DNA of 64,000 nucleotides from an uncultured Bacteroidota bacterium (GTDB taxonomy: Bacteria > Bacteroidota > Bacteroidia > Flavobacteriales > Flavobacteriaceae), in assembly GCA_902619855.1 (NCBI GenBank), contig CACNGE010000002.1, positions 1 to 64,000 on the forward strand, read 5' to 3'. The notes beneath the pieces are model-generated. The model searched no databases. It worked only from the letters and a program-made list of their open reading frames with translations, and was not told the origin of the DNA. Every line of letters begins with the position of its first letter. Position 1 is the first letter of the stretch. The position numbers were made by a program, and so were the translations under genes. Positions 38,530-51,500 of this stretch are shown here, piece after piece.

Positions 38530-39540
38530 TTACATATTATTTGTACTAAAGCGCTTATAATTCCCCCTTCGATTTTGGGAAAATCGGTCGAAATCCATAG
38601 TCACACCAATTTGAACAATAGATGGCGGATTGTATGTGGTTTGTGAGCTCGGAAATGTATAGGTTAAATCGACCCGATAATTATCGGAGGAGAAACCTGT
38701 TATAAAACCAAATTCGAGTGAGTTATTTTCTTTGTATTTTGCCAAAGACTGTAAAATTCCCAAAGTAAATCCATCCATTTGTAGTTCTTGAGATGAATAG
38801 ATTCTCAAGTTTTCTCCAGCTTGTTGTGCATATAAATATGTCAACATGTATGAATTGTCAGGGAGGAAACTTCTTCCGTATTGGTTCACATTAAATTCCA
38901 GAGCAGCTTGAAGAGAAAATGAAATTTCTTTTTCAAGCTCAGACTCGTTATTAAAAGACACATTGGGGGTGTTAATGTGATCTAAGCTCAATCCAATCAA
39001 AAATCTTTCATTGTAAATAAGAGCTGAAGCGCCAATATCAAAGTAGTTTGTTGCTGGAGAAAAATCGGCCAGTGGATCTCTGGAAACTCCTGAAATTGTT
39101 CCGAGGGTAAGGTCAATTTGATCTTGAAAAATTAGAGCACCTCGATCGATATTATCAGATCCTATTCCAAGCGTTAAAGCGCCAAGGATATAGGTGTCAA
39201 AGTTGATTGGAATTTTGTAAATATAACTTAGGTCAATATTATTTTCTGTCAGGCCTAGATTTGTTAAACTAAATGAGTTCACGTCGAGTCCAATACTAAA
39301 ATTCATTTCTTCAAAAGCAAAATTTCCGTAAAGGTATTTGTTGTCAATGTATGATGTCCCTTCTCCAAAATTAAATTGACTGTAATAAACTCCTGCTTTT
39401 GACACCATGTTAATTCCATGGTAGCTAGGGTTGATAAACTGCATGTTACGGGAAGATGAAATAAATCTTTCCTGAGCAAATGCGGATAAATTTGCAAACA
39501 ATAAAAATAAACTAATATGAACTATTTTCACTTTCATCAT
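38530..39540 (-). CDS. PorP/SprF-family type IX secretion protein
   Basis: 336-residue outer-membrane barrel with a signal peptide (FANLSAFAQ). The mature start QERFISSSRNMQFINPSYHG carries the PorP/SprF hallmark of a short segment ending in NPSY. SprF-type proteins act with the T9SS and are each needed for export of a partner with a type B sorting domain. Its ATG overlaps the stop of the giant adhesin gene by four bases (ATGA), so the two are translationally coupled, as in sprB-sprF pairs. I name it SprF-like without assigning orthology. Confidence 0.9.
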   Translation of the reverse strand: MMKVKIVHISLFLLFANLSAFAQERFISSSRNMQFINPSYHGINMVSKAGVYYSQFNFGEGTSYIDNKYLYGNFAFEEMNFSIGLDVNSFSLTNLGLTENNIDLSYIYKIPINFDTYILGALTLGIGSDNIDRGALIFQDQIDLTLGTISGVSRDPLADFSPATNYFDIGASALIYNERFLIGLSLDHINTPNVSFNNESELEKEISFSLQAALEFNVNQYGRSFLPDNSYMLTYLYAQQAGENLRIYSSQELQMDGFTLGILQSLAKYKENNSLEFGFITGFSSDNYRVDLTYTFPSSQTTYNPPSIVQIGVTMDFDRFSQNRRGNYKRFSTNNM

Positions 39541-42500
39541 TCAATTAAAAATACTGTTCCTGTGCGTGTTACCAATTCCTCATTGATTCTTGTACCTATA
39601 ATTTTATATATATAGAAATTGGATGATGGGTCCGAGTTTTCTCCATCCCATCCCATGATTTCAATCGTGCCATTTGGAGATAAGTTGTCTTCAGAGACAA
39701 ACTCTTGATAAATCAATATTCCTTGATTATTATATATATAAAATTCAACTGCTTTAAGCCCAGTAAATACTGGTCCTATAATTTCGTTAATGTTATCTCC
39801 GTTAGGACTAAATGCGTTTGGCATCAAAATCGTGTAACCTTTACCGATTATGATTTCTTTAGTTGATGAAGTATAACAGCCTGAGGCATTATAGACATAT
39901 ACAGTAACCGTGTAAGTACCATCTGCAAAATATTGATGGGATACTCTCTCACCAGCAGCTATAGGTGATGCGTCTCCAAAATCCCATTCGACTCGATAGT
40001 AGCTTGTATTACCAGCAAGTGTAAATAACACATTACTTCGTTCACTTATAGTACCATATTTCTCTAGTTCTGGACTAGAGTAATTTATGATTGGAGTGAT
40101 AACATTAGTATCCAACAGATCTTGGGCAACCACAACCCCACAACCAGTAGCATTTCGAATTTCAAAAGAGCCATTACTGTTCGGGTTCTGGATTAGCACA
40201 CGATAAGTGTTGATAGCAAATTCGGCAGCAATAATTTCAACATCGGTGCTAGGGACACGAACACCATCATATATAAAGTAAATATCACCAGCACTTTGGT
40301 TCACATCAATATCAATGTAACCACCACTCAGCGAGCAATAAGTGTCATCTACACGTACTGAACCATATAAAATTTGATCCTTGGGCAACTCAAAAATCCT
40401 TTCCTCGATACACATATCAGGATTATTTCGAAGACTCTCTAAGTCATTCGATTCTATATCATTTAAGTCAGGTCCCTCAACTACGGTTAAACGATAAATA
40501 CCTTCATCGAGACCGGATGCAAGACTGCTTCCTTTAAGTCTATCGATTCTGGTCCAGGTACCTGCTGAGCAAGATGAAGTACCTCCAGATATCGTAACAG
40601 GAGCAATTGGTTGAGTACTTGGATCGAGGTCATGATCTAAAGTAGCCTCGGCACTAACTGTGTTTGGAATAGCACAAATTTGGTAAATTCCATTCGCTGA
40701 AAACTCCCCTCTAATAATATTGTTTTTAACATCTAACCCATCGCAACTTTGATATCTAACTATTCCAAATGAGTAATTTGTATCATTATCTGCGTCATCA
40801 ATAATACCATTAGCATTATCATCAGTACCAGGTTCGTCAAGAATCCCATCATTATTTTTGTCAGCATCAATTATATCAAAAATTCCATCATTGTCATTAT
40901 CACGTAATCTTATAGTGTATGTGGTACAACTCTGATTTTCTTGTAATACTTCCCAAATGAAATTTCTATAGAAATTATCATTTCCTCCATTTACTGTTAC
41001 TGATATTAAACCATCTTCGGAGCCAGTGCATGTAACAGGCCTGATTTCATTCTCAATAATATTGATTGGTTCAGGTTCAGTAATTGTGTAAGTTTGCGTT
41101 ATTGAGCAACCTCTTGCCCCTTGTGCTTCGACCTCAACAATATAAGTCCCTTTGGATAAATTTTTGATATGATTGTTTTGCGTGGTGTTAACGTAATTGT
41201 TTGGACCATTCCAGACATAGTTGTAAACTGTTGTCGATGACCCACCTTCTAAATTAACCAAAATTTCTCCATCATTACTGTCATAACAGGTGATGTTTTT
41301 TACAAAAGATGCGCCACTTGGGTTACCTACGTCTAGTGGGTTTTGGACCTCAATAGCTGGCTTAATGTCAAAACTGGGTTCAACATTGATATTAATAATA
41401 ATCTCTTGAGACTGACATCCATTTGTATTGGTTCCAACTACTGTAATAGTACGATTGGGGTTACCTAACTGCAAATCATCAACCTGACCTCTAATTTTTA
41501 ATACTCCAGGAGTTGCATTATCCGTGTACAATCCAGCTGGCATTCCACTTACAGATGGGGGTAAACTATTTTCGTACCCAATATTTATTGGTAGAATATC
41601 TTCTCCAACACAAACAGTCTGGTTTTGTGACAAACTTGTGCTAAGTAAGCTTAATTCTGCATTCGCCTTTACAGTAATTGATCCTGATTGCTCCTGCTGA
41701 TTACAGCCATTGCTGTTCAGTGCTTTAATAGTATAATCAAATGTAGTGTCTGTAAGGACAGCTATATTTGGTGTACCAGTAATATCCAACCTAGAAATTT
41801 TGTCAGGATCGATTAGATCATAGACCTTTTCAATTTCTAATCCTGAAGGCAAACCATTCCAAATCACATCAACTGCTCCACCTGCAAAAGAATAAGTAAT
41901 ATCTTCAATAGCAAACCCTTGACAAACATCCTGAATTCTAGTTTGAGCTGGAGATTCCAAATTAACTTCGGCATCAGGCTCAATAGATATGGTAACAGTT
42001 TGAGGGTCAGGTGTACAACTATTGCCAATTGATTCAACAACAAACGTTTTGATGGTCAGCTCGTCGACATCTGTTGATATTGGTATACCACTAATTAATA
42101 ATTCGTCTCCGTTAATTATCCAATCAAGACCTGGAGGTATATTTACAGGACTGGCTGAAACAGCACCTTCGCTAAATTTGAACGTAATTGGTTCAATAGC
42201 TTCCCCTTCACATATAGTTTGGTTATTTGATCCTTGTGTTCTAACCAGCTTATGCCCTTTTTGTACACTTAAACTACCTGTTATCTCAATTGACTCGCAT
42301 CCCTTTGATTGATTGATTGATTTTATAGAATAGTTATATGTTTGATCATTAGCAAATCCGTCAACTGCTCCCTGTAATGTATAAATGCCATTTGCTGTAT
42401 CAGTTTCTTCCAAATAAACAGAACCAGGAGGGGAAATATTATTATCCCAGACAATTACAGGATTTGTGGCTCCATCAAATATTCTAAATTCTATTGGAGC

Positions 42501-45500
42501 AATTGAATCTCCCTCACAAATTCCTGTCTGAACACGTGACCCTGAGCTTATTTGAATACTCGGCTTTTTAATCATTCGGACTGATAAGGTATCAACTTTA
42601 GCATTACAACTATCAGAATTATTAATAGATTGAACAACAAACTCTAAATTTTCATCCTGTGTCAATAGCATCGTGGGAGAACCACTAATTGTAACGGTAT
42701 TGTTGTTGGAATCAGTATCAACTCTTAAGCCAGCGGGTAGACCAATAACTTGAGCAGATGTAGCACCTCCGCCCCACTGATATACAATTTGTTGTATATC
42801 TTCTCCCTCACATATTTCTTGTTCTGCTGGTCCAATATTTCGAGTTAGTTGATGACTGTTTTCAACAGTAATTGTTCCTTGAATAGAATCTGATTGACAA
42901 TTAGTTAAAGAGTTAAATGCTGTAAGGGTGTATGTGTATACTGTATCTTCGGTTACACCTGTTGGAGTTCCACTGAATCTGAATATTGGATTAGATGGAA
43001 TAGTAAAGTCAACAGGATCATCGATAATTCCCGAAGGATTTTTGTCCCATGATACGTTAACTTCATTAGCTCCATCTAAAAGTCCAAATTCGATATTTGG
43101 CAGAGATTCACCTTCGCATACTATATAGTTAAGTGCTGCATTAGCAAATCTTGGTTTTGGAGTTAAATTTATTTTAATTGTATCAATAACTTTTTCACAT
43201 AAACCGCCACTTCCAAGAGTTTGAATAGTGAACACTTTTTGTGTGTCAGCACTAATTTGAGAAGTTGGAGTCCCAGAAATAGTTATTGTTTTGTTTGATG
43301 AATCAATGAATGGAGTCAAACCAGATGGTAAAGTCGACGTTTGTACTGAACTTGCACCACCAGAATACTCATACACTATAGGGTTAATATCACTTCCTTC
43401 ACAAATGTCTTGTAGGTTTGATCCACTTATAAGATTTAATTCGTGTTTATTTTCAACATATACAGTCCCAAGAACTGGAACAGATTCACATTGTGATGTA
43501 ATATCTTTCATGATCAGTGAATAATCAAGAGACAAATTATCAGTAATATTATCAATCGTCCCCTTAATTCTCCAAACATTATTAGTATCAGGTTCTACAA
43601 TTAAATTATTTCCAACAAGGTTTTGACTCCACGATATAATTGGCTGAACATTTGAGGAAGCTTCAAACTCAATTTCAATATATTCCCCTTCACATTTGCT
43701 AGCAGTAGCAGATGGAGATGTTCGCACAAGTGTCGGAAGTGGGGTAACTTTAAATTCCCCAGACTCTGATTCTTGTACCAAATTTCCGCTAGTGTCTGTA
43801 CATCCGTTAGGGGTAGTAGTTAATATGGTGAAACTCACAATATTTTGATTTATCGTTCCGTCTCCATTTATATCAATTGCACTTGCGGATCCATCAATAG
43901 TGATAACTGATCCAGAGTCATTAACACTAATTCCAGAGGGTTTTTGATTATTTGTAACTGTAGGGTTTCCAATTTCATATACACTCCAAGAAACATCAGC
44001 ATCTGCAATCCCAGGGGTATATCTATAGCTAATTGGTTGTAAATTTGAATTCCCGCATATTTCCTGATTTGCAGTTAATGGTGCAGACTCTAAAATAATA
44101 TCATAATTTTTATCTAAATAAATTGTACCTGTGAAAGTTTCTGTACATCCATACTCTGATTCTAAAACAATTTCGTAATTATATTCATTTTCACTATTTG
44201 AATTTGAAGGGGTACCCTCTAAAATATATACAGTTGGATCATCAGGGTGAGGTGTAGGTTGAGAGATTCCTATTGGAAGACCTGTTGCTACAGGGGCATT
44301 ATTTGTACCATCAACTTTGATGAAAATTGGTTTAAGTGGTATAGATTCGCAAAGTGCTTGATTTTTATTTCCAGTAAATTCTAGACTGCCACTAATGTCA
44401 AGTTGATTACCATATAAAGACAATGTTGGACTTTGTGATATAAAAAATGAGCCGCCTGGGTTTGTAGTCAATGCTGTGGTGCAAGCATTTGCCTGACTTG
44501 ATATATCAATTTCAAAAGAATAACTTCTACGTACATTTGGTCCAGAGCTAGGGGCTCCACTTATAATAAGCTTGGATTGATTGAAATCCCAGTAAGGTAC
44601 AAATCCTGGTGGATTAATCCCTGAAATATCAGCAGGTCCATCAGGTGCGCCTGAAATATCATAATCCTGAGTAGTGTATGTAATTGGAAGTGGAGCAGTA
44701 AGATTATCACTTAAGAAAAACGTGAAAGAAACATTTTCACCCTCACAGTAAATTTCATTATTTAAATTCAAGTTACTTGGCTCAACTGGTGATGGGGCAT
44801 CGACAATAATTGATCCTGATTGTGGTAGGCCCTCACAACCACTTGAGTCAATTGGGATTATTGTATATGTAAATGTAGAGCTAGCTTCACCTGGTTGAAC
44901 AACAGGACTTCCTGAGATTACAAAAGGATTAGCATTTTGATTGTAATCAATACCTATTGGTTTTGCTCCAGTTGACCATGAAATCATCACTGAAACTCCA
45001 GTATTGTCATACTCAATAGGTATAATATCATCGCCACTACATATAGGTCCTTGGTTCTCACTAGAACTAACAGAACTTAATGAAAGAGTAGGAGGCGCTC
45101 TAAGTGTTAGAGAACCTTGAGCTAAAATATCTGTTGTGAAACAACTCTCAGTATCAGCATACTTTATTTGGTAGGTATAAATACCCGCTTGAGTGGCATC
45201 AGTATATTTACCTGAAGTTGTTACCACGTTAGAAAGTTGATCAAATGAAAAATTACTAATTGGCAGATTTAAAGCTGATATCTCGTTAGCTCCATCAAAA
45301 AATGTTATTTCAAGCTCTGATTGTAGGTTTTTAGCTCCTCCATCTAGTAAATAAACAATATCTACTATATCATCACCCAAACACAATTCTTGCGCTTCAG
45401 TACTTGTCGCAGAGTCAAGCGTTAGTAATGGTTCAGAGTATATTTCAATGTCTTTATTTAGGGTAATGACTTGACCCGAGCAACCATTAGTGGCAGTGAC

Positions 45501-48500
45501 TGTAATCGACTCGTCAACATTTTGTGTATAGTTTTCAAAAGACACGTGAATTGTCTTTCCATCACCAATGGTGTCAACTAAGGTAGCATTACTAGGGATT
45601 GTCCAGTTGTATGTAATCGCATTATCCAAGTTAGTTATAGAAAATTCCTCAAAAGCTGCATCTGTACAAATCGGATTATCACCTCCTGAAATTGATGCCC
45701 CTGAATTAATCAAATCACTTGCTACAATCAATTCTTTTGTTAATATAACAGTACGAGGGTTACAGTTAAAATTGTAAACTCCATTTCTTCCATCAGGCAT
45801 GGTGTAACTTACAGCAGGTAAGGACTTTAATGTAACATGAAGCTCAAGAGTTACGTTTGAATCAGTTGTGCTTGGAACGTATACTGCTCCCAGTAATGAA
45901 GTTGGATTTGTAATATCCCCATTAGCTCCAGCACCCTTTTTCCATTCAATACTTTCAATATCGCTTCCATCAATATCTAAAAATACATCATTGTTAATAT
46001 TAATTGGGAACGATTCACCAGAACAAATACTACCCAGCTCACCAGCAGATGAATTGGATTCATTAACTCCTTCACTAATGGTAATAGTTACATCATCCAC
46101 TCCACTTACACTACACTGTCCCGAACCTGATGAAGTGATTCTAAGCGTTACCGATCCATCAGAAATATCTTCTGGCTGTAATGTATATCTGACATCAGCA
46201 TCACCAATTTCTGTAATCCCTGTAGTTGTTTCCGTTCCGTCTAAATTGACTTTAACCCAAGAACTTGAATTAAAACGACTTGACCAACCATTGATATCAA
46301 TGACCCCACCATTGTAAGTCGAACAAAACTCGAAGTCTGGTCCTGCATAAACATCAACAATTGGGTCAATTTGAACAAGAACATAATCGTCGTCATTTCC
46401 ACAGACATTACTTGCTCCGGTAGACTCCAAAATCAATTTGACTTCGCCATTAGCAATATCTTGAGGACCAGGAGTATATATTGGAAGCAAACTATTTGGA
46501 TAATCAAACGACCCATCAGCAGGAACATCTGGTCCACCTGTAACTCTGCGAACAGCTCGCCAAACAACATTATTAATGGATATACCCGAAATCTGAGCAC
46601 CAGAAACTTGAAAGTCCTCTCCCTCGCATATTGACCCTGGGCTTCCAGCATCAATGATAACCTCGTCGACAAAACGAATTTCAAAGATTTTAGTGTCGAT
46701 GAAGTTAGGGCAATCACCTTGTCCATTAACGGTGAGTTGAAGAAATACCGAATTGTCGAAGTCATTTCCAGCAGGAATATAAATTGGGGTATTTGTAGTT
46801 TCTGTTCCAGGCTGAATTTCTCCCTGCCCCTTGTAACTATTTACAGGGTCAGGATACCTAACAATTGTCCACAATATATCGTCTGGACTTAGTGGATCTA
46901 CAGATAACTTACCTGCATTAATATAGTTTACCCCTGTAATTTGAACTTGTGGATCTGATTCACAAACAGAAAACAAAGTGTTATTTGTAGTAATCACTGG
47001 GCGTTTAATCAAATCTAAAACAATTGACTTATCTACTGGATCACAGTCACCTTCGTTGCTTACAGTAATAGTTAATGTAACTTTTCCATTGTTAAAATCT
47101 GTTTCTGTTGGAAAATAACTTGCAGGTTGAGTAATATCCCCATTATTCAAGAAATATCCAGAACCTATATAACCATCAATTGTGTTAGGGGATATAGTCC
47201 AATTTGATGTCGTTACATTTTCATAAACAACACCATCTAAAAGAATAGAATCTTCACCTTCACAAATTTCAAGATTTTCTGTCAATGTCACTCCCTCAAT
47301 CTGATAGTCAACACTTGCAGGCTGCGAAAATTCTACTTCAAATTTATCTTCTACTGTTTTTGCGCTACATCCTCCTTCCCCATATACAATTACAGTTAGG
47401 GTAACAATACGATTGAAATCTGAGCCTTCTGGTTTGTATATTGGTTTTAAAATATTGCTGTTTACAAAATCGCCCTCTCCGTCGTGTGACCACTCGACTT
47501 GTGAATAATTGAATGCTTTAATTTCGCTTGAAAGCAAACTCAAATCTAGATCTTGTAAAGCACAATGCTCATAATTATCAAACGGAATATCAACAGTTGG
47601 TGATTTGTTAATCGTAAATCGAATTTCATCGCTTGCTTCTGAACAACCATCTTTTCCAACAGCACTCAGGGTAAGAATAATTGGATCAGCAGCAGAGTCG
47701 CGACTCAAATCAGAGACTGAAGGAATATAGGTTCGGTTGAGGGGATCTCCCTCAAAAGTACCTGATCCTGTAGTGCTCCATGCAAAACTGACTTCATTCG
47801 AAACAATCGCATTTTCAAGAATAATGACTGGACTGTCATCACATACAAAAATCTCTTCAGGACCTGCATCAACTATTGGAGCAAGATTAAATTCAATATT
47901 GACGACATCAATAGCATTTTGGGGACAATTAACTCCAATTGGTTCAGCTGTAACAATCACATCTACAGAACCACTTTCTTTGTCCTCATTTGTTGGTTGG
48001 AAATAAATATTAAATACTTCGCCCTCATCACCATTTAAGTTTAATTCAGAACTTTCAATTGTAAGATCAATGTCAGTATAGAACGTCCCTGCAGCATTAA
48101 TAGTACTGAACGAAACTTTTGAACTATTACTAGTTGTTCCTTGGATTAAGACATAATCATCATCATTACAAGCAAACATTTGACCTGACAAGGGTTCTAA
48201 ACTAACACTGGGCTCATCTACAATTCTTAGGGTATAGTCAATGAACGATGAGAATGTACATTCACCAACAGCGTCATAGGTGAGGGTAATAATCACATCA
48301 CCAGTTTCATTGGCCGCAGGAATATATGTTGGTGTTAAACTTGTTTTAGTGCTTTTTTCTAAAATACCATTCCCAGACTTAACATACCACAATACATTCT
48401 GATAGTAATCTACTTCTGGATTTGGACTTGTGTTTAAAGTATATGAGTTGTCACCCTTACAAACTTCCTCGGAAGTGTTAATTTCCATATATGGCTTTGG

Positions 48501-51500
48501 GTTAATGTTGAGCAAAACATCTTTTATAATTTGATTAGTACCACAATTGGAGGAAACAATAGCTCTAAGGGTAACCTGTGCACCATCATTTGGAATTTGA
48601 TCACTTTTAATTTCAACTGTTGGCTCTAAGCTATTTTCAGTTCCAGAAATTATAAGAGCATATGGGTTATTCACTGCGGGAACTGTTACCCATTCAATGT
48701 TTTCTGGATAATTTGTTGTAGTTCCAGGAATAGTAAATAAAGTAGGCTTGAGCTCATTAGCCACTGGATCAAAGTAAACCTCACATACCTCATGAACAGG
48801 TATTACATCTAACGTTGGGTTGGACTCGATTAGAACAGTAATTTCCTTGAAAAACTGCTCATCAGTTATACTAGAGCAAGCACCGGTAGGATCAACCTCT
48901 AAACGAAGTACCACAGATCCTGTATCAATATCGTTTTGTGATGGCTCATAAATAGGGTTGAGAATGTTGCTGGTAGAGTTTCCATTAAATGTTCCTCCAG
49001 TAGATGGACTGGTCCATCTATAATTTTGACCATTTAAAACATTTGGATAAATAAATGAAAGATCTATGGATTGTCCTTCACAAAATGTTATTTCTGTAAT
49101 ATCACTTTCTAATCCATCAATCAAGCCATTACCATTTTGATCTCCAAAGAGGATTACTGGTTTTTGATCAAACTGTGCAACCATGAAGTCGGACACTTCA
49201 CCACAAGAGTTTTCTGAAACAGCTGTTAATTCTATTACAATTCCCCCTCGACTGATGGCATCTTGGTAAACACCATCTGAAGCTGGAGTAAATACAGTAC
49301 TGTAATCCCCTGTGGTGGTGAAAATCCCTGAGGCTGTCTCAGGAGTGGTTAAATAAGTGTCGTTAAAGTAAGCTGCCCATTGAATACTATCTTCATTTGT
49401 GACCGTCCCTGCTACAACAATGTCATCACCAACACAAAGGGTCTGGTTTGGTCCAGCATCTGCTGTTGGGTTTGGTGTTACTGTCAATGTTAACGTATCA
49501 GATGTTATTCGGTCACAACCTCCTACAACAGTTGTATCTTCAGGATTGGTCACCGTAAGCGTTAAGTCCACAACTGTATCAGCAGGGTCAGGAAGATAAG
49601 TAACATTGTTGGTTGGGTCATTTGGATCATAGTCAATGATTCCTAAACCATTAGTAGTCCATACATAAGTGGACTTTCTTTGAGGACCAAGTTGATCTTG
49701 GTCATAGGTGTAATCCTTTACCACAGTAATTAGATGGGCTTGACCTAAACAAATCACAGCATCGTCAGACCCTGACCCATCGAGACTTGCACTAATATCC
49801 ACTTGTGGATCTGCAATCAAGTCAACTACAATTTGCCTTGTTGTCGGACCACAGATATCAATTGGATCGGGCTGAACTGTGAGCTCTAGCGTCACATCAC
49901 CTCTTCTCCAATCTGCATTAGATGGCTCATAAGTGACTTCTAAATTCGTTGAGTTTGTTAATACTCCAGAACCAGGAGAAAGAACGCTCCACTGTACATT
50001 GGAGTAGTTATTGGCAGTTGCAGTAACTGTAAACGAATCCCCTTCATCTTGACAGAATTCAAATGGATCTTGAACATTGACTTCTATTTCTGGATAATAA
50101 ATTAAACGTTTTGTAAAAGTGACTGGGGTCAAGCAAGGATCTACAGGGGTTACTGTCAAATAAAATTCTAGAGTTCCCGTGTCTAGGTTATTGCTGTCAG
50201 GTGTATATTTTAGGATTCCAGTAGAATCACTTGTGGTGTTTGTTAAGGTTCCATTGCCGTCAGTTGTTGACCAAACATAGCTCTCATAATTAACAACAGA
50301 TATTTCGGCAAACTCATAAATTTCACCAACACAGAGTTCAATGTCTCCTAGCGGGTCTTCGACAACTGGTTTTTTGGTGATTGGAATTGTAATTTGTTCT
50401 GTTTTAGACCCACAAACGCCATTCCCACCCGCAGTCAGTGTTAAAGTGACAAATCCGTTTGTATAATCATCAGAACCAAGCTCATATGTGGTATTCCCAA
50501 CAGTCGAGGAACTGCCACCTGAATTTTGGAAAATACCATTAGTTGAAGTACTCCATTCTAGTCCGTTACCATTAATAACTGTGCCAATTAAATCGATTGT
50601 CGTGCCATCCTCACAAATAGAGTAAGGCCCGCCAACATTGACTGTTGGTTCTTCCGTAAATGTCAATGTCATTGCATCTGTAATAGCAGTTGCACAAGGC
50701 GACTCGGGATAAGCAGTTAAGGTGATAATAACTTGTCCATTAGTATAATCATCAGAACTTGGGTAATAAATGGTGCTATAACTATTTGATGGATCACCTA
50801 AATCATTGACATTATTTATTGCATCTAATACATTATTTGAAAAGAATCCTGATCCTCCTGTGCTCCACTTTATGCCTGTTGTTGAAGCTGCTGAAGGCGC
50901 AAAGTTTGCCAATACATCTGGTGTGAGCTCAAAACCAATGACTGGGTCAAAAGGTGTTGCTGGGTGACATACCTCAAGTGACGTTGGTAAATCTACAATA
51001 GGGACATCTACAATTTGAATCGTTTTTTGTTCTTGAATCTGATCGCAAACTCCGTTACCATTAACTGTAAGCACTAACGTAAATTCTCCGGCGTCGATCT
51101 CGTCCTGGCTTGGTCTATATGATGGCTGTAGTGAATTTTGATTAAACCATTCTCCATCTGCACTTGTTGCAGAAGTCCACGCATAGCTTTCATAGTGAGA
51201 AAGATCAGCAACTTCCGTAGTATATAAGTCATTTTCGCCTGCACATACGGATGCTGTACCCCACAAGGTGTCTGCATTGTTAACTTTAGGAGCGGGGGTA
51301 AGTGTTAGAGTAAAGCTTTTTAGAGTATCTGCAGTACAAGGAGTTATTGCATATGCAGTCATTGTGAGCGTAACAACTTGGTTTTCGTTAAGCTCTGTTG
51401 ATGTAAAAGGTTCTGGTGTATAAAGAGGATTTAAAATGGTAGCATTACTAAAGGTACCCACAAGATTGCCATTTTCATCTCTTGCTTGCCATTCTACACG

